Origin: Edwardsiella piscicida
Lineage (GTDB): Bacteria > Pseudomonadota > Gammaproteobacteria > Enterobacterales > Enterobacteriaceae
Assembly: GCF_001896205.1 (NCBI RefSeq)
Contig: NZ_MPNU01000001.1
Location: 2,336,240-2,400,239 of the forward strand
DNA length: 64,000 nucleotides
Direction of reading: 5' to 3'
The translations under genes were made by a program, and so were the position numbers. This document shows positions 49,087 to 58,863 of this stretch, piece after piece; within the stretch, counting starts at the first letter, position 1; the number at the start of each line of letters is the position of its first letter. The notes under the pieces were generated by a model, which had not been told where the DNA came from, did not search any database, and worked only from the letters and a program-made list of their open reading frames with translations.

Positions 49087-52000
49087 TTAGAAGCGATAGC
49101 GCAGGGTGGCCTGGACGCTATAGTCCAGGTTGTAATCCCCCAGGCTGCTGCGCTCCACCTCCAGTCCCAGCTGCAGCGCGTCGCCTATCCGACTCTCAGC
49201 CCCCAGGCTATAGCGCAGCCGAGCGTCGCGCTCGCCGCGGATCGTCCGCTCGCCGCTGGCGTCACGCAGCAGCGTATCCCCCCCCGAAATCAGCTCGCGC
49301 TGGTAATCCACCCCCGCGCGCAGCGTGGTCTGCCACTCCCCCAGCGTAAACTGCTTGCCCAACGCAACGCCCGCCGTCGCCAGCAGCGGCGTAAAGCGCG
49401 GCTGAGCCAGCGACACCGCCATCCCCTGATCCCGCCAGTCGAAGCGGGTGGATGAGTACGTACCGTACACCATCTCCAGGTGCGGCTCGACAAAGGCGCT
49501 CTCGCTCAGCCCGTAGCGGTAGCCCACGTCGGCGCGCGCGTACCAGGCATGGTTGGTCGCCTTGCGCTCCCCCAGCCCCGCCAGGCTGACCTGGTACTCG
49601 GTGCTGTGGTGGACATATTTGCCGTTCAGATCGACAAACAGTCCGGAGGGGAACAGCGCGGTGGCGTACAGCCCGGCCCCCAGCGCACGGCTCTTGCTGC
49701 TAAAGGCATCGCCGCTGGCCCGGCCATCGGTAAAGGTAGCGGTGGCGCCGGCGAACAGATCGCCCGTTTCCCCCAGCCCATAGCGACGATCGGCCCCCAC
49801 CTGCAGGTGCAGATAGCGGTCGCGGTAGTTTTCCGCCGCGCTGCCCGCCCCGTGCAGAACCCGAGCCCACACGCCGCTGTCCGTCGGATCGTTGCGCAGA
49901 TCCAGCTGGCGTTTGTCCAGATACTGCACCTCGGCCATAAAGCTGCGGTAGTTCAGCGCGAGCAGGCTGGCGGCGTCCTCTTCACGCTCGCTATCCGGCG
50001 CCACATCAAAACCGATCAGCACCCAGTCCAGCTGACGGTCCGCCTCTCGGGTGACCAGCGCCGGCATCACCTCGCTAAAGCCCATATGCTGCCGGCGGGC
50101 GGTAAAGGTCTCCCGATCGCTGCCCGCCGGGGCGCTGATCAGGCTTAGGTTCAGCGGCGCCTCCGGCAGCGTCGGCTCCAGATAGTTCACCAGCACGGTA
50201 TTGTGACCACCGCTCAGGCGCTCGTTGATCACCAGCCGATCGCTGGCCTCTGCGTCGGCGCGCAGCGCCAGCGCGACGCCGTCGGCGTGCAGGCGGTCCA
50301 CGCTCAGGGTCATAAAGGCGCCGTCGGTCGCGGTGATCAGGGACGCCTCGGCCCGCAGCGAGCCGAGCGTGGAATCACCGTTCACCCGCCACAGGGTATC
50401 GCGCATCTCCGCGTGGGCCTGCGGCGCCGCGATGCGACCGCGGTAGTCCACCGGCCCGACGGCGAGCGGTGCGGCGGCGGCGATCTCCGGCGCCGGCGGG
50501 ACGCCAAAGCGCAGCAGACTCGCACCGTCGACAGACAGATCGCCCTGCAGCGACGCCCCCGGCAGCACCGCCAGATGAGCGTCGTCGCCCTGCAGGAAGA
50601 GATCGCCCCGGTGCTGACTCGCCGGCCCAAAGTAGGCCTCACTGTCGCTCAGGCTCACCCTCCCCTGGCTGCGACCTTCGCTGACGAGGCGCGCCCCCTG
50701 GCTAAGCGCAATATCGCCCCGCTGTGCGGCGCTGCGCCCCAGGGTCAGCAGGCTCGCCTCGGCGAGGATAGCGCTCTGATTACGCCCCGCCAGCGCCAGC
50801 GTCGCGCCATCGCTTAACGCGATATCGCCGCCCCGGTGCAGGCTCCCCGGCAGCAGATACAGCGCGCTCTCTGAGGCGCTCACCGCGCCATCGATACTCC
50901 CCGCCGAGATCAGCGATGACGCCGCCGTCAGGGTCACCTCTCCCTGCAGCTGCATCGCCTCGCGGCCATCCGCGCTGATGGCGATCGCCTCCGGCGCCGG
51001 GGTCGGCGCTTGAATGGTCAGCGTAGCGCCACGGTTCAGGGCCACCGCCCCCGTATGCTGCCCGCCCGCCTGCAGCGTCACGCGGCTGGCATCGGCGCTC
51101 AGTGTCCCCTCGGTGCGGCCCCCCGCGTTAAGCTGCGCGCTGTCGCTCAGCGTAATATCGCCCTGATGTGCGCTCTGCGCTCCCAAATTCAGGACGCTAC
51201 CGCCGGCGGCGGTCATCGTTCCCTTGCTCTGCCCCATTGAGTTCAGCGTCGAGGCGCCGCGCAGATCGATATCGCCATCGACCTGAGGCGGCCGCGCCGC
51301 GAGGGCGCGTACCGTCGTGCGGGGCGCGATGGCGTCCAGCGACATCTGCAGCGTCAGCGCCGCGTGTTCTGCCAGATTAATCGCCCCGCGGTGCTGCCCG
51401 GCGTCTGACAGCGTCACCTGACTGTTGTTCGCGTTGATGACGCCGCGGTTTTGCCCCTGAATATCGAGGCTGGCGCGATCGCTCAGCGCGATCGCGGCGG
51501 TGTGCTCACTGCCCGCGGCCAGCGTAATCTGGCTGGCCGCGGCCGTAATGACGCTGCTATCCTGGTTTTCCAGCGCCAGCGTCGAGCCATTTTTCAGCGC
51601 CAGCGTGCCCTGATCCTTCAGCTGGCCGCCGCGGCTAAGAACGATATGGCTATTGTCAGCCAGGATCGCATCGGCGCGGCTCTCCCCCTTCACGGTCAGG
51701 GTGGCGTTATCCGTCAGCTGGGTCGTCGCGCCAACATGAACGCTGCCGCTGTCCAGCAGCACCTGGCTATCGGACGCCGTGATCTCACCGGCCAGCAGCG
51801 CGCCACGATGGATCAAGTCCGCGCCGTTGGTCAGAGTGATATTCCCCGATTGACTGCCGCCGGCGCCCACGATCACGCGGCTGGCATCAGCCGAGATCGC
51901 GCCGCGGCTCGCCTCTGCCTGACTCCACAGGGTCGCGTCGTTGCTCAGCGTCATCGTCCCCTGATGCACCCCGCCGTGTCTCAGCACAATCACGCTATTG

Positions 52001-54573
52001 TCGGCGGCAATCGCATTGGTGGTGCTGCCGTCGCTGAGCAGCACAGCGTCATTGCGCAGCGCGATCTCCCCCTGATTATTTGCCTGTTCACCCAGGGTGA
52101 TCTGGCTGTGATCCGCCGTCACCGCGCCGTGATTACGTCGCTGGATGTCAAGGGTGGATCCGTCGTGCAGATCGATGCGCCCCTGGTTCGCGCCGCCCTC
52201 CATCAGCGTGACCTGGCTGCCGTAGGCCGTCACGGCGCTGGCGTTCGCGTTTTGCACCTTCAGCGTCGACGCGTTGCGCAGCGTAATATCGCCGCCCTGT
52301 ACGCTGTTCCGCGCCAGGGAAACTCGGCTGCCGTCGGCCGTGATGCTGCCCTGACTCGTGCCCCAGAGGGCCAGGCTGGCATCGGCGCTCAGCGCGATAT
52401 TGCCCTGATGCTCGGCACTCGACAGCAGGCTGATGTCGCTGTTATCAGCGCTAATATCACCCTGCGTCAGCGCGCTAGAGTCCAGTTTCGAATCGTTAGT
52501 GAGGTGAATATTGCCGTGATAGCGACTGCGCGCCGGCGCGGGTGCAGGCGATTGCCCCCCCTTAATCTCCGTCGCTACGCCTTCGCCGTCTTTGTTATCC
52601 ACAAACACCCGGCTGTCGTTGAATAGGATATGGCTGGCATTGGCCTGGATATCCCCGCGCAGGGTTGCATTACGCGCTAGGCTAAAGATGGACTGCGTCA
52701 ACGTCAGCGTTTTCAACCTAAACAGACGATCTTCCCAGTCAGGCTGCGTCGTGGAGACCGGCGGGCTACCGGTAGAGTAATCGCGCGCGTGGATCACCGG
52801 ATGCCCCTGAAACTGCAGATGCCCCCCGCTGGCGCTGACGTTGCCGTCAATATCGATGCCGCCGTCAACGATCAGCCGGGCATTCGACGGCGATATCTGA
52901 GCGACCAGATCCAGCTTGCCGCGGAACTGACCATGAACCAGGGCGGTACCGTTCAACGCGAGCGTGACCGTCGCCGCCTCGCTGGCGCTATTGGTTAATA
53001 CTGCGCCGGCGTCGGCCATATTTAGCCGGTGAAAGGTCAGATCATGGCCATTAACGTCTAACTGCCCGCCGCGAAAGCCCCAGGTCACCGAGTCCGGATC
53101 GATCTGTCGCTCCGCCATCAATTTTACCGTTGGACGGCCGCTGGCGATATTCAGGGAGCTAAAGGCCCGCACCTTGCCTGCCGCATCGGGGCGCTGATCC
53201 AGCAGCGTCAGCCCGTCGCCCACCTTCAGTCCGCCCGGGTTCACCCCCACCCCGTTAACATGCAGCGTCCCCGTCCCCAAGCGATGTAAATTATCCCCGG
53301 CGACGCCGTTAAGCTGCCAATCGACCTGCTTATCCGGGTTGACGATCACCCCGGCGCCTTGCCAGGTCTGCCCGTTCTGCGCGCTGATCCGATAGTCGGC
53401 GTCAAAGGTCAGCACCCCGGCCCCCTGGTTAATATGACTCTTCAGCAGGATCTCACCGCGCGTACCTGGGCCATCCGTTTGAAAGACCAGGTTTTTACCG
53501 GCATTCAGATCATTCCCCGCCTGCCCATGCATGGTAAACTGAGCGCCGCTCTGCGACTGGGAAAGAGAACCACGGTTCGCCCCGCTATCGTAGGTCCACT
53601 GCAGCGCGCCCTGATCCGTCTTAAAGGTGACCGCCGGATCGCTGTCCTTCGCCATCTCCTCGCGGATGAAATCGGGCGGCAGCACTACCCACCAGTTGGT
53701 GGCACCGGAATCGCCATTGTAGGCCCGCAGCACCGCCACCAGCACCCAGCGCCCCTCCTGGGCATCATAGGCATACAGCGGCGAACCGCTGTCTCCCGGT
53801 GTTCCGTAGCTGGCCAGCGGCCCATTGACCGGATCAAAGATATTGCCCGGGTTGGTGACAATCGAGTGATCTGAAATCAACGGCACCCCGATGGTCCCCC
53901 CGGTCACATAGCTGTAGGCACCCTGCAGGTACCGTAATTCCCCGCTTCGCGTCTTTGTGTACTGAGTACCGCTCCCGACGCGGTAAAAGATCGGGAAACG
54001 GGTGGTGTTCTTATAGGTATCCCGACCGGTGCCCGCCGTCGTCATCGGGATGGGTGCCACTTCGGTAACGATTTTATTTAGCCGGGGAATATGGAAATCC
54101 CCCCCGCTATACACATTGCGGTCCACCAGAGAATAGTTATTGCTGCCATCGCTGCTGGCGCCGAACGAGACCGCAGAGTAGCCGCCGTTATGGGCGACGC
54201 TGACGATGTACTGCGGCGCCACCAGCGTCGCGATACCAGAGGAGGCGGAGGCGGAGCTGAAGTCAGGAAACGGCGCCTTATCAAGCACCCCGACCAGTTC
54301 GCCCACTTTATTATAAATTTTTATATTTTCAGCGCCGGGCTGAAACACCCCTTTATTTTCCGCAAAGTCGCGAAATACCGAATACGGGATCTCGTCGCTG
54401 ACCACGCTGGCAATACCCGGCGACACACTCAGCCAGGCGCCCAAAAACAGCAGCAGCGTCCCCCCCAGACTGCGCTTTTGCCGCCCCGACTTTTTCGCGC
54501 CGCGACAGATCTCGGCCACCGCGATATAGCCACCGGAGATATTGCTGTATTTTAGTGAGAATATTTTGTTCAT
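49087..54573 (-). CDS. S6-family serine-protease autotransporter with long repeat passenger
   Basis: 1828 residues, larger than the usual 1300-1400 of enterobacterial SPATEs. Layout: an extended signal peptide (MNKIFSLKYSNISGGYIAVA, then a basic stretch and a hydrophobic core, cleavage near 55); protease domain about 57-320 with H128 (SVAHNGG), probable D159 (GGDFHIPRLNK) and S262 (TPGDSGSPL); beta-helical passenger including about 18 repeats; linker with EVQYLDKRQLDLR; and a C-terminal beta-barrel of about 265 residues ending LRYRF. It is expected to be exported by Sec, assembled by BAM and displayed or released. SPATE linkers normally hold a cleaved Asn-Asn in EVNNLNKR; those Asn are replaced here, so the passenger may stay attached. 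Substrate unknown. It is a single-gene unit between ribA and ptsG with an A+T-rich 5' region, probably acquired. Confidence 0.93.
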   Translation of the reverse strand: MNKIFSLKYSNISGGYIAVAEICRGAKKSGRQKRSLGGTLLLFLGAWLSVSPGIASVVSDEIPYSVFRDFAENKGVFQPGAENIKIYNKVGELVGVLDKAPFPDFSSASASSGIATLVAPQYIVSVAHNGGYSAVSFGASSDGSNNYSLVDRNVYSGGDFHIPRLNKIVTEVAPIPMTTAGTGRDTYKNTTRFPIFYRVGSGTQYTKTRSGELRYLQGAYSYVTGGTIGVPLISDHSIVTNPGNIFDPVNGPLASYGTPGDSGSPLYAYDAQEGRWVLVAVLRAYNGDSGATNWWVVLPPDFIREEMAKDSDPAVTFKTDQGALQWTYDSGANRGSLSQSQSGAQFTMHGQAGNDLNAGKNLVFQTDGPGTRGEILLKSHINQGAGVLTFDADYRISAQNGQTWQGAGVIVNPDKQVDWQLNGVAGDNLHRLGTGTLHVNGVGVNPGGLKVGDGLTLLDQRPDAAGKVRAFSSLNIASGRPTVKLMAERQIDPDSVTWGFRGGQLDVNGHDLTFHRLNMADAGAVLTNSASEAATVTLALNGTALVHGQFRGKLDLVAQISPSNARLIVDGGIDIDGNVSASGGHLQFQGHPVIHARDYSTGSPPVSTTQPDWEDRLFRLKTLTLTQSIFSLARNATLRGDIQANASHILFNDSRVFVDNKDGEGVATEIKGGQSPAPAPARSRYHGNIHLTNDSKLDSSALTQGDISADNSDISLLSSAEHQGNIALSADASLALWGTSQGSITADGSRVSLARNSVQGGDITLRNASTLKVQNANASAVTAYGSQVTLMEGGANQGRIDLHDGSTLDIQRRNHGAVTADHSQITLGEQANNQGEIALRNDAVLLSDGSTTNAIAADNSVIVLRHGGVHQGTMTLSNDATLWSQAEASRGAISADASRVIVGAGGSQSGNITLTNGADLIHRGALLAGEITASDSQVLLDSGSVHVGATTQLTDNATLTVKGESRADAILADNSHIVLSRGGQLKDQGTLALKNGSTLALENQDSSVITAAASQITLAAGSEHTAAIALSDRASLDIQGQNRGVINANNSQVTLSDAGQHRGAINLAEHAALTLQMSLDAIAPRTTVRALAARPPQVDGDIDLRGASTLNSMGQSKGTMTAAGGSVLNLGAQSAHQGDITLSDSAQLNAGGRTEGTLSADASRVTLQAGGQHTGAVALNRGATLTIQAPTPAPEAIAISADGREAMQLQGEVTLTAASSLISAGSIDGAVSASESALYLLPGSLHRGGDIALSDGATLALAGRNQSAILAEASLLTLGRSAAQRGDIALSQGARLVSEGRSQGRVSLSDSEAYFGPASQHRGDLFLQGDDAHLAVLPGASLQGDLSVDGASLLRFGVPPAPEIAAAAPLAVGPVDYRGRIAAPQAHAEMRDTLWRVNGDSTLGSLRAEASLITATDGAFMTLSVDRLHADGVALALRADAEASDRLVINERLSGGHNTVLVNYLEPTLPEAPLNLSLISAPAGSDRETFTARRQHMGFSEVMPALVTREADRQLDWVLIGFDVAPDSEREEDAASLLALNYRSFMAEVQYLDKRQLDLRNDPTDSGVWARVLHGAGSAAENYRDRYLHLQVGADRRYGLGETGDLFAGATATFTDGRASGDAFSSKSRALGAGLYATALFPSGLFVDLNGKYVHHSTEYQVSLAGLGERKATNHAWYARADVGYRYGLSESAFVEPHLEMVYGTYSSTRFDWRDQGMAVSLAQPRFTPLLATAGVALGKQFTLGEWQTTLRAGVDYQRELISGGDTLLRDASGERTIRGERDARLRYSLGAESRIGDALQLGLEVERSSLGDYNLDYSVQATLRYRF
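50515..52521 (-). repeat. About 18 imperfect repeats of about 37 codons in the autotransporter passenger
   Basis: The approximate unit is H-Q-G-D-I-x-L-S-x-x-A-x-L-x6-G-x-I-x-A-D-x-S-x-V-x-L-x-x-G-G. The units diverge at DNA level but keep spacing of hydrophobic and Gly positions, as expected for paired turns of a right-handed beta-helix. One region (units 11 and 14) is more degenerate, with Pro/Ala-rich inserts. Confidence 0.8.
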
Positions 54574-55244
54574 ACCAAATCCTTATGATGAACGCGCCGT
54601 TGCCATTGATAAAAAAATGATTCAGAGACAATGGAATAAGCACGAAAAATATTACAGGGTATCCCCCCAGACAATCTGCCACCGACGGCGCGCTTTGCCA
54701 CGCCCCATCTTCGCGCAGACGGGCGCCGCGACACGTGCCAAGACGCCGCGCGCGATGCCCCGCGGCGCGCACTGAGAAATCCCCGTTGATTTATCTGTCT
54801 ATAGAATACAGAGGGGCCGCGCGCCCTGTTCGATGTCCCCCTCTCGGCCATGGTGTGGAAATAGGCGCGCCGCCGGCGTTGACGGAGCCGATTTATTCGT
54901 GCGGACCGATATACCTGTCCATATATAACAAATAAAAATTACTTAATCCCTTTTGACATCTATTTAACTCGTCCCCTATAACAAAAAGCAGCCGAGCGGA
55001 ATTAGGCCGGCGCGAGAGCGCACCGAAAGGGAAAAATCCAGTCAAAGAGTAACACCGGGATGATTTAGTAATATTAAAATAAGAGTTAATGCCGCAAGAA
55101 TTAAAAATTGAATTGCATTCAGTTAAATTTATCAACTGAATCTATTTACTAATGCGCGCAGGTGAGAACGAAAAGAGCGCGCAGCGGCAGAGGAGGGAGC
55201 GCAGCCTGATTGCGGTGCGGCGGGCAAAATGGCGGTGCGGCGGG
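54574..55244. other. A+T-rich intergenic region upstream of the autotransporter gene
   Basis: About 670 bases. 54900-55150 is notably A+T-rich; 54670-54860 is GC-rich. The leftward promoter of the autotransporter must be here but no convincing -35/-10 pair was found. Short open frames have no recognised content. AATCCTTATG-rich sequence lies just before the start codon, with AAGGA as ribosome site. Confidence 0.5.
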
Positions 55245-55274
55245 CAAAAAAAAGCCCCCGTCACAGCGGGGGCG
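55245..55274 (-). terminator. ptsG terminator
   Basis: On the minus strand GCCCCCGC, short loop, GGGGGC and eight T. It lies about 45 bases after the ptsG stop. Confidence 0.85.
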
Positions 55275-55317
55275 AACGAACGTAATCACCCTGTCAAAGG
55301 CGCATCACGCACTTGCA

Positions 55318-56751
55318 TCAATGGCTACGAATATAGTCGTCCATTTCGGTTTTCAGGTTATCGGACTTGGTACCGAAGATAGCCTGAACCCCAGAGCCCG
55401 CCACCACCACGCCGGCGGCCCCCAGCTTCTTCAGCCCGGCCTGATCCACCTTGGCGACGTCGGCGACGCTGACGCGCAGACGGGTAATACAGGCGTCCAG
55501 GTTTGTAATGTTCTCTTTACCGCCAAATGCCTGCACCAGCGACGCGGCCATGTCGTTACCGCTCTGCGCGCTCTGCTCGCTGCTGCTCTCTTCGCGGCCC
55601 GGCGTCTTCAGGTTCAGTTTGACGATCAGCACGCGGAAGATCACGTAGTACAGCAGTGCGTAGCACAGGCCGACGATCGGGAACAGCCACAGCTTGCTGC
55701 CGTTGCCGCTCAGAACGATAAAGTCGATAAGGCCATGTGAGAAGCTGGTTCCGTCGCGCATCCCCAGCAGAATACAGATCGGGAACGCCAGACCGGCCAG
55801 AATCGCGTGGATCACATACAGGATCGGCGCCACGAACATGAAGGCGAACTCGATCGGCTCGGTGATCCCGGTCAGGAATGAGGTCAGCGCCGCGGAGATC
55901 ATGATACCGGCCACCTTGGCGCGGTTTTCCGGCTTCGCCGAATGCCAGATGGCGATCGCCGCCGCCGGCAGACCGTACATTTTGAACAGGAAGCCGCCGG
56001 AGAGTTTACCCGCCGTCGGATCGCCGGCCATATAGCGCGGAATATCGCCGTGGAACACCTGCCCCGCCGCATTCACATACTCGCCAATCTGCATCTGGAA
56101 CGGTACGTTCCAGATATGGTGCAGGCCAAACGGCACCAGCGCGCGCTCAACCAGGCCATAGATGCCGAATGCAACCACCGGGTTCTGATAGGCGGCCCAC
56201 TGGGAGAAGTGCTGGATCGCGGAGCCAACCGGCGGCCAAACGAAGGAGAGCGCCACGCCCAGGGCGATGGCGGCCAGGCCGGAGATGATCGGCACAAAGC
56301 GTTTACCGGCAAAAAAGCCCAGATACTCCGGCAGCTTGATGCGGTAAAAGCGATTAAACATATAGGCGGCGATAGCGCCGGCGATGATCCCGCCGAGCAC
56401 CCCGGTATCCGCCAGATGCTTGGAAGCAATCTCTTCCGCCGGCAGATGCAGCACCAGCGGCGCCACCACGGCCATGGTTTTCACCATGATGCCATAGGCG
56501 ACCACGGCGGCCAGGGCCGATACCCCGTCATTATTGGTAAACCCCAGCGCCACGCCGATGGCAAAGATCAGCGGCATATTGGCGAATACCGAACCACCGG
56601 CCTCCGCCATCACATGGGAAACCACCGCGGGCAGCCAGCTAAAGTTTGCCGAGCCGACGCCGAGAAGGATACCTGCGATAGGTAAGACTGATACCGGCAG
56701 CATCAGTGACTTACCGACCTTTTGCAGGTTGGCAAATGCGTTTTTAAACAT
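55318..56751 (-). CDS. ptsG: PtsG, glucose-specific PTS enzyme IICB
   Basis: 477 residues, as in E. coli. The IIC membrane domain (about 1-385) contains [15 protein letters not shown] and the substrate region; the linker [13 protein letters not shown] leads to the IIB domain with phosphorylation site C421 ([10 protein letters not shown]). It imports and phosphorylates glucose with Crr/EIIA. The upstream region keeps CRP, Mlc and SgrS-type sites. Located next to ycfH-holB, as in E. coli, but followed by the autotransporter rather than fhuE. Confidence 0.97.
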   Translation of the reverse strand: MFKNAFANLQKVGKSLMLPVSVLPIAGILLGVGSANFSWLPAVVSHVMAEAGGSVFANMPLIFAIGVALGFTNNDGVSALAAVVAYGIMVKTMAVVAPLVLHLPAEEIASKHLADTGVLGGIIAGAIAAYMFNRFYRIKLPEYLGFFAGKRFVPIISGLAAIALGVALSFVWPPVGSAIQHFSQWAAYQNPVVAFGIYGLVERALVPFGLHHIWNVPFQMQIGEYVNAAGQVFHGDIPRYMAGDPTAGKLSGGFLFKMYGLPAAAIAIWHSAKPENRAKVAGIMISAALTSFLTGITEPIEFAFMFVAPILYVIHAILAGLAFPICILLGMRDGTSFSHGLIDFIVLSGNGSKLWLFPIVGLCYALLYYVIFRVLIVKLNLKTPGREESSSEQSAQSGNDMAASLVQAFGGKENITNLDACITRLRVSVADVAKVDQAGLKKLGAAGVVVAGSGVQAIFGTKSDNLKTEMDDYIRSH

Positions 56752-56754
56752 AAT

Positions 56755-56775
56755 TGAGTGTGCTCCTGAGTAAAA
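56755..56775 (-). promoter_or_regulatory. ptsG ribosome site and SgrS pairing region
   Basis: The leader reads ACTCAGGAGCACACTCAATT just before the ATG, nearly the E. coli ptsG leader. In E. coli the small RNA SgrS pairs with ACTCAGGAGCA and blocks translation under glucose-phosphate stress. Confidence 0.65.
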
Positions 56776-56855
56776 ATGCTCTTTTCATCCGCGCCGGAAA
56801 CAGCGCGCCGCCGCAGGGAAGAGAGCCCCGGACGTCGGGTGTCTATGCACCCTCG

Positions 56856-56880
56856 TATTTTTTACGCAGAGTAAAATAAA
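56856..56880 (-). promoter_or_regulatory. Candidate Mlc operator / ptsG promoter area
   Basis: An imperfect AT-rich inverted repeat, with TATTTT- and AAAATAAA-type arms around ACGCAGAGT, resembles Mlc operators. A minus-strand TATTTT here could be the -10 box, giving a leader of about 110 bases, close to the 104 bases in E. coli. Confidence 0.4.
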
Positions 56881-56894
56881 TAGGTCGGATTGTG

Positions 56895-56910
56895 TTTGAT
56901 GGCTGTCACG
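56895..56910 (-). promoter_or_regulatory. Candidate CRP site upstream of ptsG
   Basis: TTTGA-TGGCTG-TCACG against the consensus TGTGA-N6-TCACA. Its centre lies about 35-40 bases before the predicted transcription start, the position of a class II CRP site. Confidence 0.45.
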
Positions 56911-57013
56911 TTTCACACATTACAGCGATCTATTTAACATTTGCAGAAAAAAAAGGCGCCTTTATTGGCTATTTTGTTGAATTATTATCCCCTTGGCACC
57001 GCAGCGTACCGCA

Positions 57014-57041
57014 CAAAAAATGCCCGCTGGCGGGCATTTTT
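57014..57041. terminator. Terminator after the fab-holB-ycfH operon
   Basis: AAAAAATGCCCGC, TG, GCGGGCATTTTT: a strong symmetrical hairpin between ycfH and the ptsG control region. Confidence 0.85.
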
Positions 57042-57058
57042 ACACAGCATAAAATATA

Positions 57059-57847
57059 TTAATCCGCCTCGGGCAGGGTCACACCAAACAAACGACTAAA
57101 ATTCGCGCTGGTCTGCGCGGCCAGCTGCTGTGGATCGACGCCCTTCAGCACAGCCAGGTACTCCGCGACATCGCGCACGTAGGCCGGCTGGTTCTCCTTT
57201 CCGCGGTGCGGCACCGGCGCCAGATAGGGCGAGTCGGTCTCCACCAGCAGGCGATCCAACGGCACATAGCGGGCCACCTCACGCAGGGCGTCCGCCGTGC
57301 GAAACGTCACGATGCCGGAGAACGAGATGTAAAACCCGAGATCCAGCAGCGCCGCCGCCGTCGCGCGATCTTCGGTAAAGCAGTGCAGCACGCCGCCGCA
57401 CGCCTCCGCCCCCTCCTCGCGCAGGATCGCCAGCGTATCGTCCCGCGCGTCGCGGGTATGCACGATCACCGGTTTCCCCAGCGCACGGCCGATGCGGATA
57501 TGCTGGCGAAACGACGCCTGCTGCAGCGCGATATTATCCTGCTGGTAGTAGTAGTCGAGCCCGGTCTCCCCCAGCGCCACGACGCCCGGCTGCGCCGCCA
57601 GGCTGCGCAGCGCCTCGCTGTCATAGCCACCGTCCAGGTTCAACGGATGGACTCCGCAGGAAAATGCTACATCGCGTCGCTCGCCGATCCGCTCACGCAT
57701 GCTGCGGTAGCCCGGCAGCGTCGTAGCGACCGCCAGCACAAAGCCCACGCCGCGCGCACGGGCATCGGCCAGCACGCTGTCGACGCCGTCGTGCAGCGTC
57801 TCATAGTTCAAGCCATCAAGATGGCAGTGAGAATCCACTAGATACAT
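57059..57847 (-). CDS. ycfH: YcfH, TatD-family metal-dependent hydrolase
   Basis: 262 residues. TIM-barrel metallohydrolase with VDSHCHLDGL (H-x-H), GETGLDYYY, VIVHTRDA, LHCFTED and ETDSPYLAPVPHRGKENQP. TatD relatives are 3'-5' exonucleases or D-amino-acyl-tRNA deacylases; the role of YcfH is not settled. It lies after holB, as in E. coli. Confidence 0.94.
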   Translation of the reverse strand: MYLVDSHCHLDGLNYETLHDGVDSVLADARARGVGFVLAVATTLPGYRSMRERIGERRDVAFSCGVHPLNLDGGYDSEALRSLAAQPGVVALGETGLDYYYQQDNIALQQASFRQHIRIGRALGKPVIVHTRDARDDTLAILREEGAEACGGVLHCFTEDRATAAALLDLGFYISFSGIVTFRTADALREVARYVPLDRLLVETDSPYLAPVPHRGKENQPAYVRDVAEYLAVLKGVDPQQLAAQTSANFSRLFGVTLPEAD

Positions 57848-57876
57848 AAAAAACCTACAGTCTGTCTATGACCGGC

Positions 57877-58863
57877 TCACGGGTGGGCCGGTGCGGGTGC
57901 GTCCCATGCGCACAGCTGGCGCATGAGCATCAATTCACGGTTTACGCCCGGCGTCGCCAGCAGCTGGTGGCGGCAAGCGATCCACGCCTGCAGCAGGCGC
58001 CGCAGATCGGCCTCGCCGAGACCGGTCGCCAGCCGCTGGATGAGCGGGAGACGATCGCAGTTCGCCACGCTGGCCGCGGCGCCGTGGCACAGCTTCAGGG
58101 CATCCAGCAGCAGAGCGCACAGCCAGCCCAGCCGCTCGGTGCCGTCATCGTGGTTCAACGCGCCCAGCAGCGTCAGCCACTGGCGGCTCTCCAACGCCTG
58201 CTCCAGCGCCTGACACAGCGACTCACGCTGGGCCCAGCGCGGCGGCTGCAGCAGCGCCAGCGCCGCCACCGGCGCGCCCGCGCTCAAGCGTAGGGCGCTG
58301 CGCTGCGCCTGCGCATCCCCCGGCATCTGCTGCGCCAGCCAGCGCAGGCTGGCGTCCTCGGCCGGCGGCGCGAGATAAAGATAAAAACAGCGGCTGCGCA
58401 GCGTCGGCAGCAGCTGCGCCGGCTCGCGGGTTCCCAGCAGGAAATAGGTCTGCGCGGGCGGCTCCTCCAGCGTCTTCAGCAGAGCGTTGGCCGCGGCTTC
58501 GCTAAGCTGCTCGCAGCGGGCGATCCACACCAGCTTGGCGCCCCCCTGCTGGGCATGGTTCTGCAGTTGTTCAATGACCTGGCGCACCGGCTCAATGCCC
58601 AGCGTCGACTTGCCCTTCTCCGGCTGCAGCACGTGCCAGTCGGGATGGGTGCCCGCCATCATCAGGCGGCAGGCATGGCATTCGCCACAGCTCTTCTCCC
58701 CCTGCGGGCGCTGACAGAGCAGCCAGCGGGCCAGGGCGTACACCAGCGACTCCTCGCCCATGCCGTCGATGGCATGCAGCAGCAGCGCATGGTGACCGCG
58801 CCCCTCCTGATGCTGCGCCAGCAGCTGGCGGTACGGCGCATTGAGCCAGGGATACCAGTTCAC
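57877..58863 (-). CDS. holB: HolB, DNA polymerase III delta' subunit
   Basis: 328 residues; E. coli has 334. A clamp-loader AAA+ protein with the zinc module [10 protein letters not shown] and sensor motif [16 protein letters not shown]. The Walker A region is degenerate ([10 protein letters not shown]), as expected for delta', which does not hydrolyse ATP. It starts [14 protein letters not shown] and overlaps the tmk stop by four bases. Confidence 0.96.
   Translation of the reverse strand: MNWYPWLNAPYRQLLAQHQEGRGHHALLLHAIDGMGEESLVYALARWLLCQRPQGEKSCGECHACRLMMAGTHPDWHVLQPEKGKSTLGIEPVRQVIEQLQNHAQQGGAKLVWIARCEQLSEAAANALLKTLEEPPAQTYFLLGTREPAQLLPTLRSRCFYLYLAPPAEDASLRWLAQQMPGDAQAQRSALRLSAGAPVAALALLQPPRWAQRESLCQALEQALESRQWLTLLGALNHDDGTERLGWLCALLLDALKLCHGAAASVANCDRLPLIQRLATGLGEADLRRLLQAWIACRHQLLATPGVNRELMLMRQLCAWDAPAPAHP

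Noticed and set aside
54795-54811. LexA-like CTGT...ACAG upstream of the autotransporter
   Set aside because: The spacer is nine bases, not the required eight.
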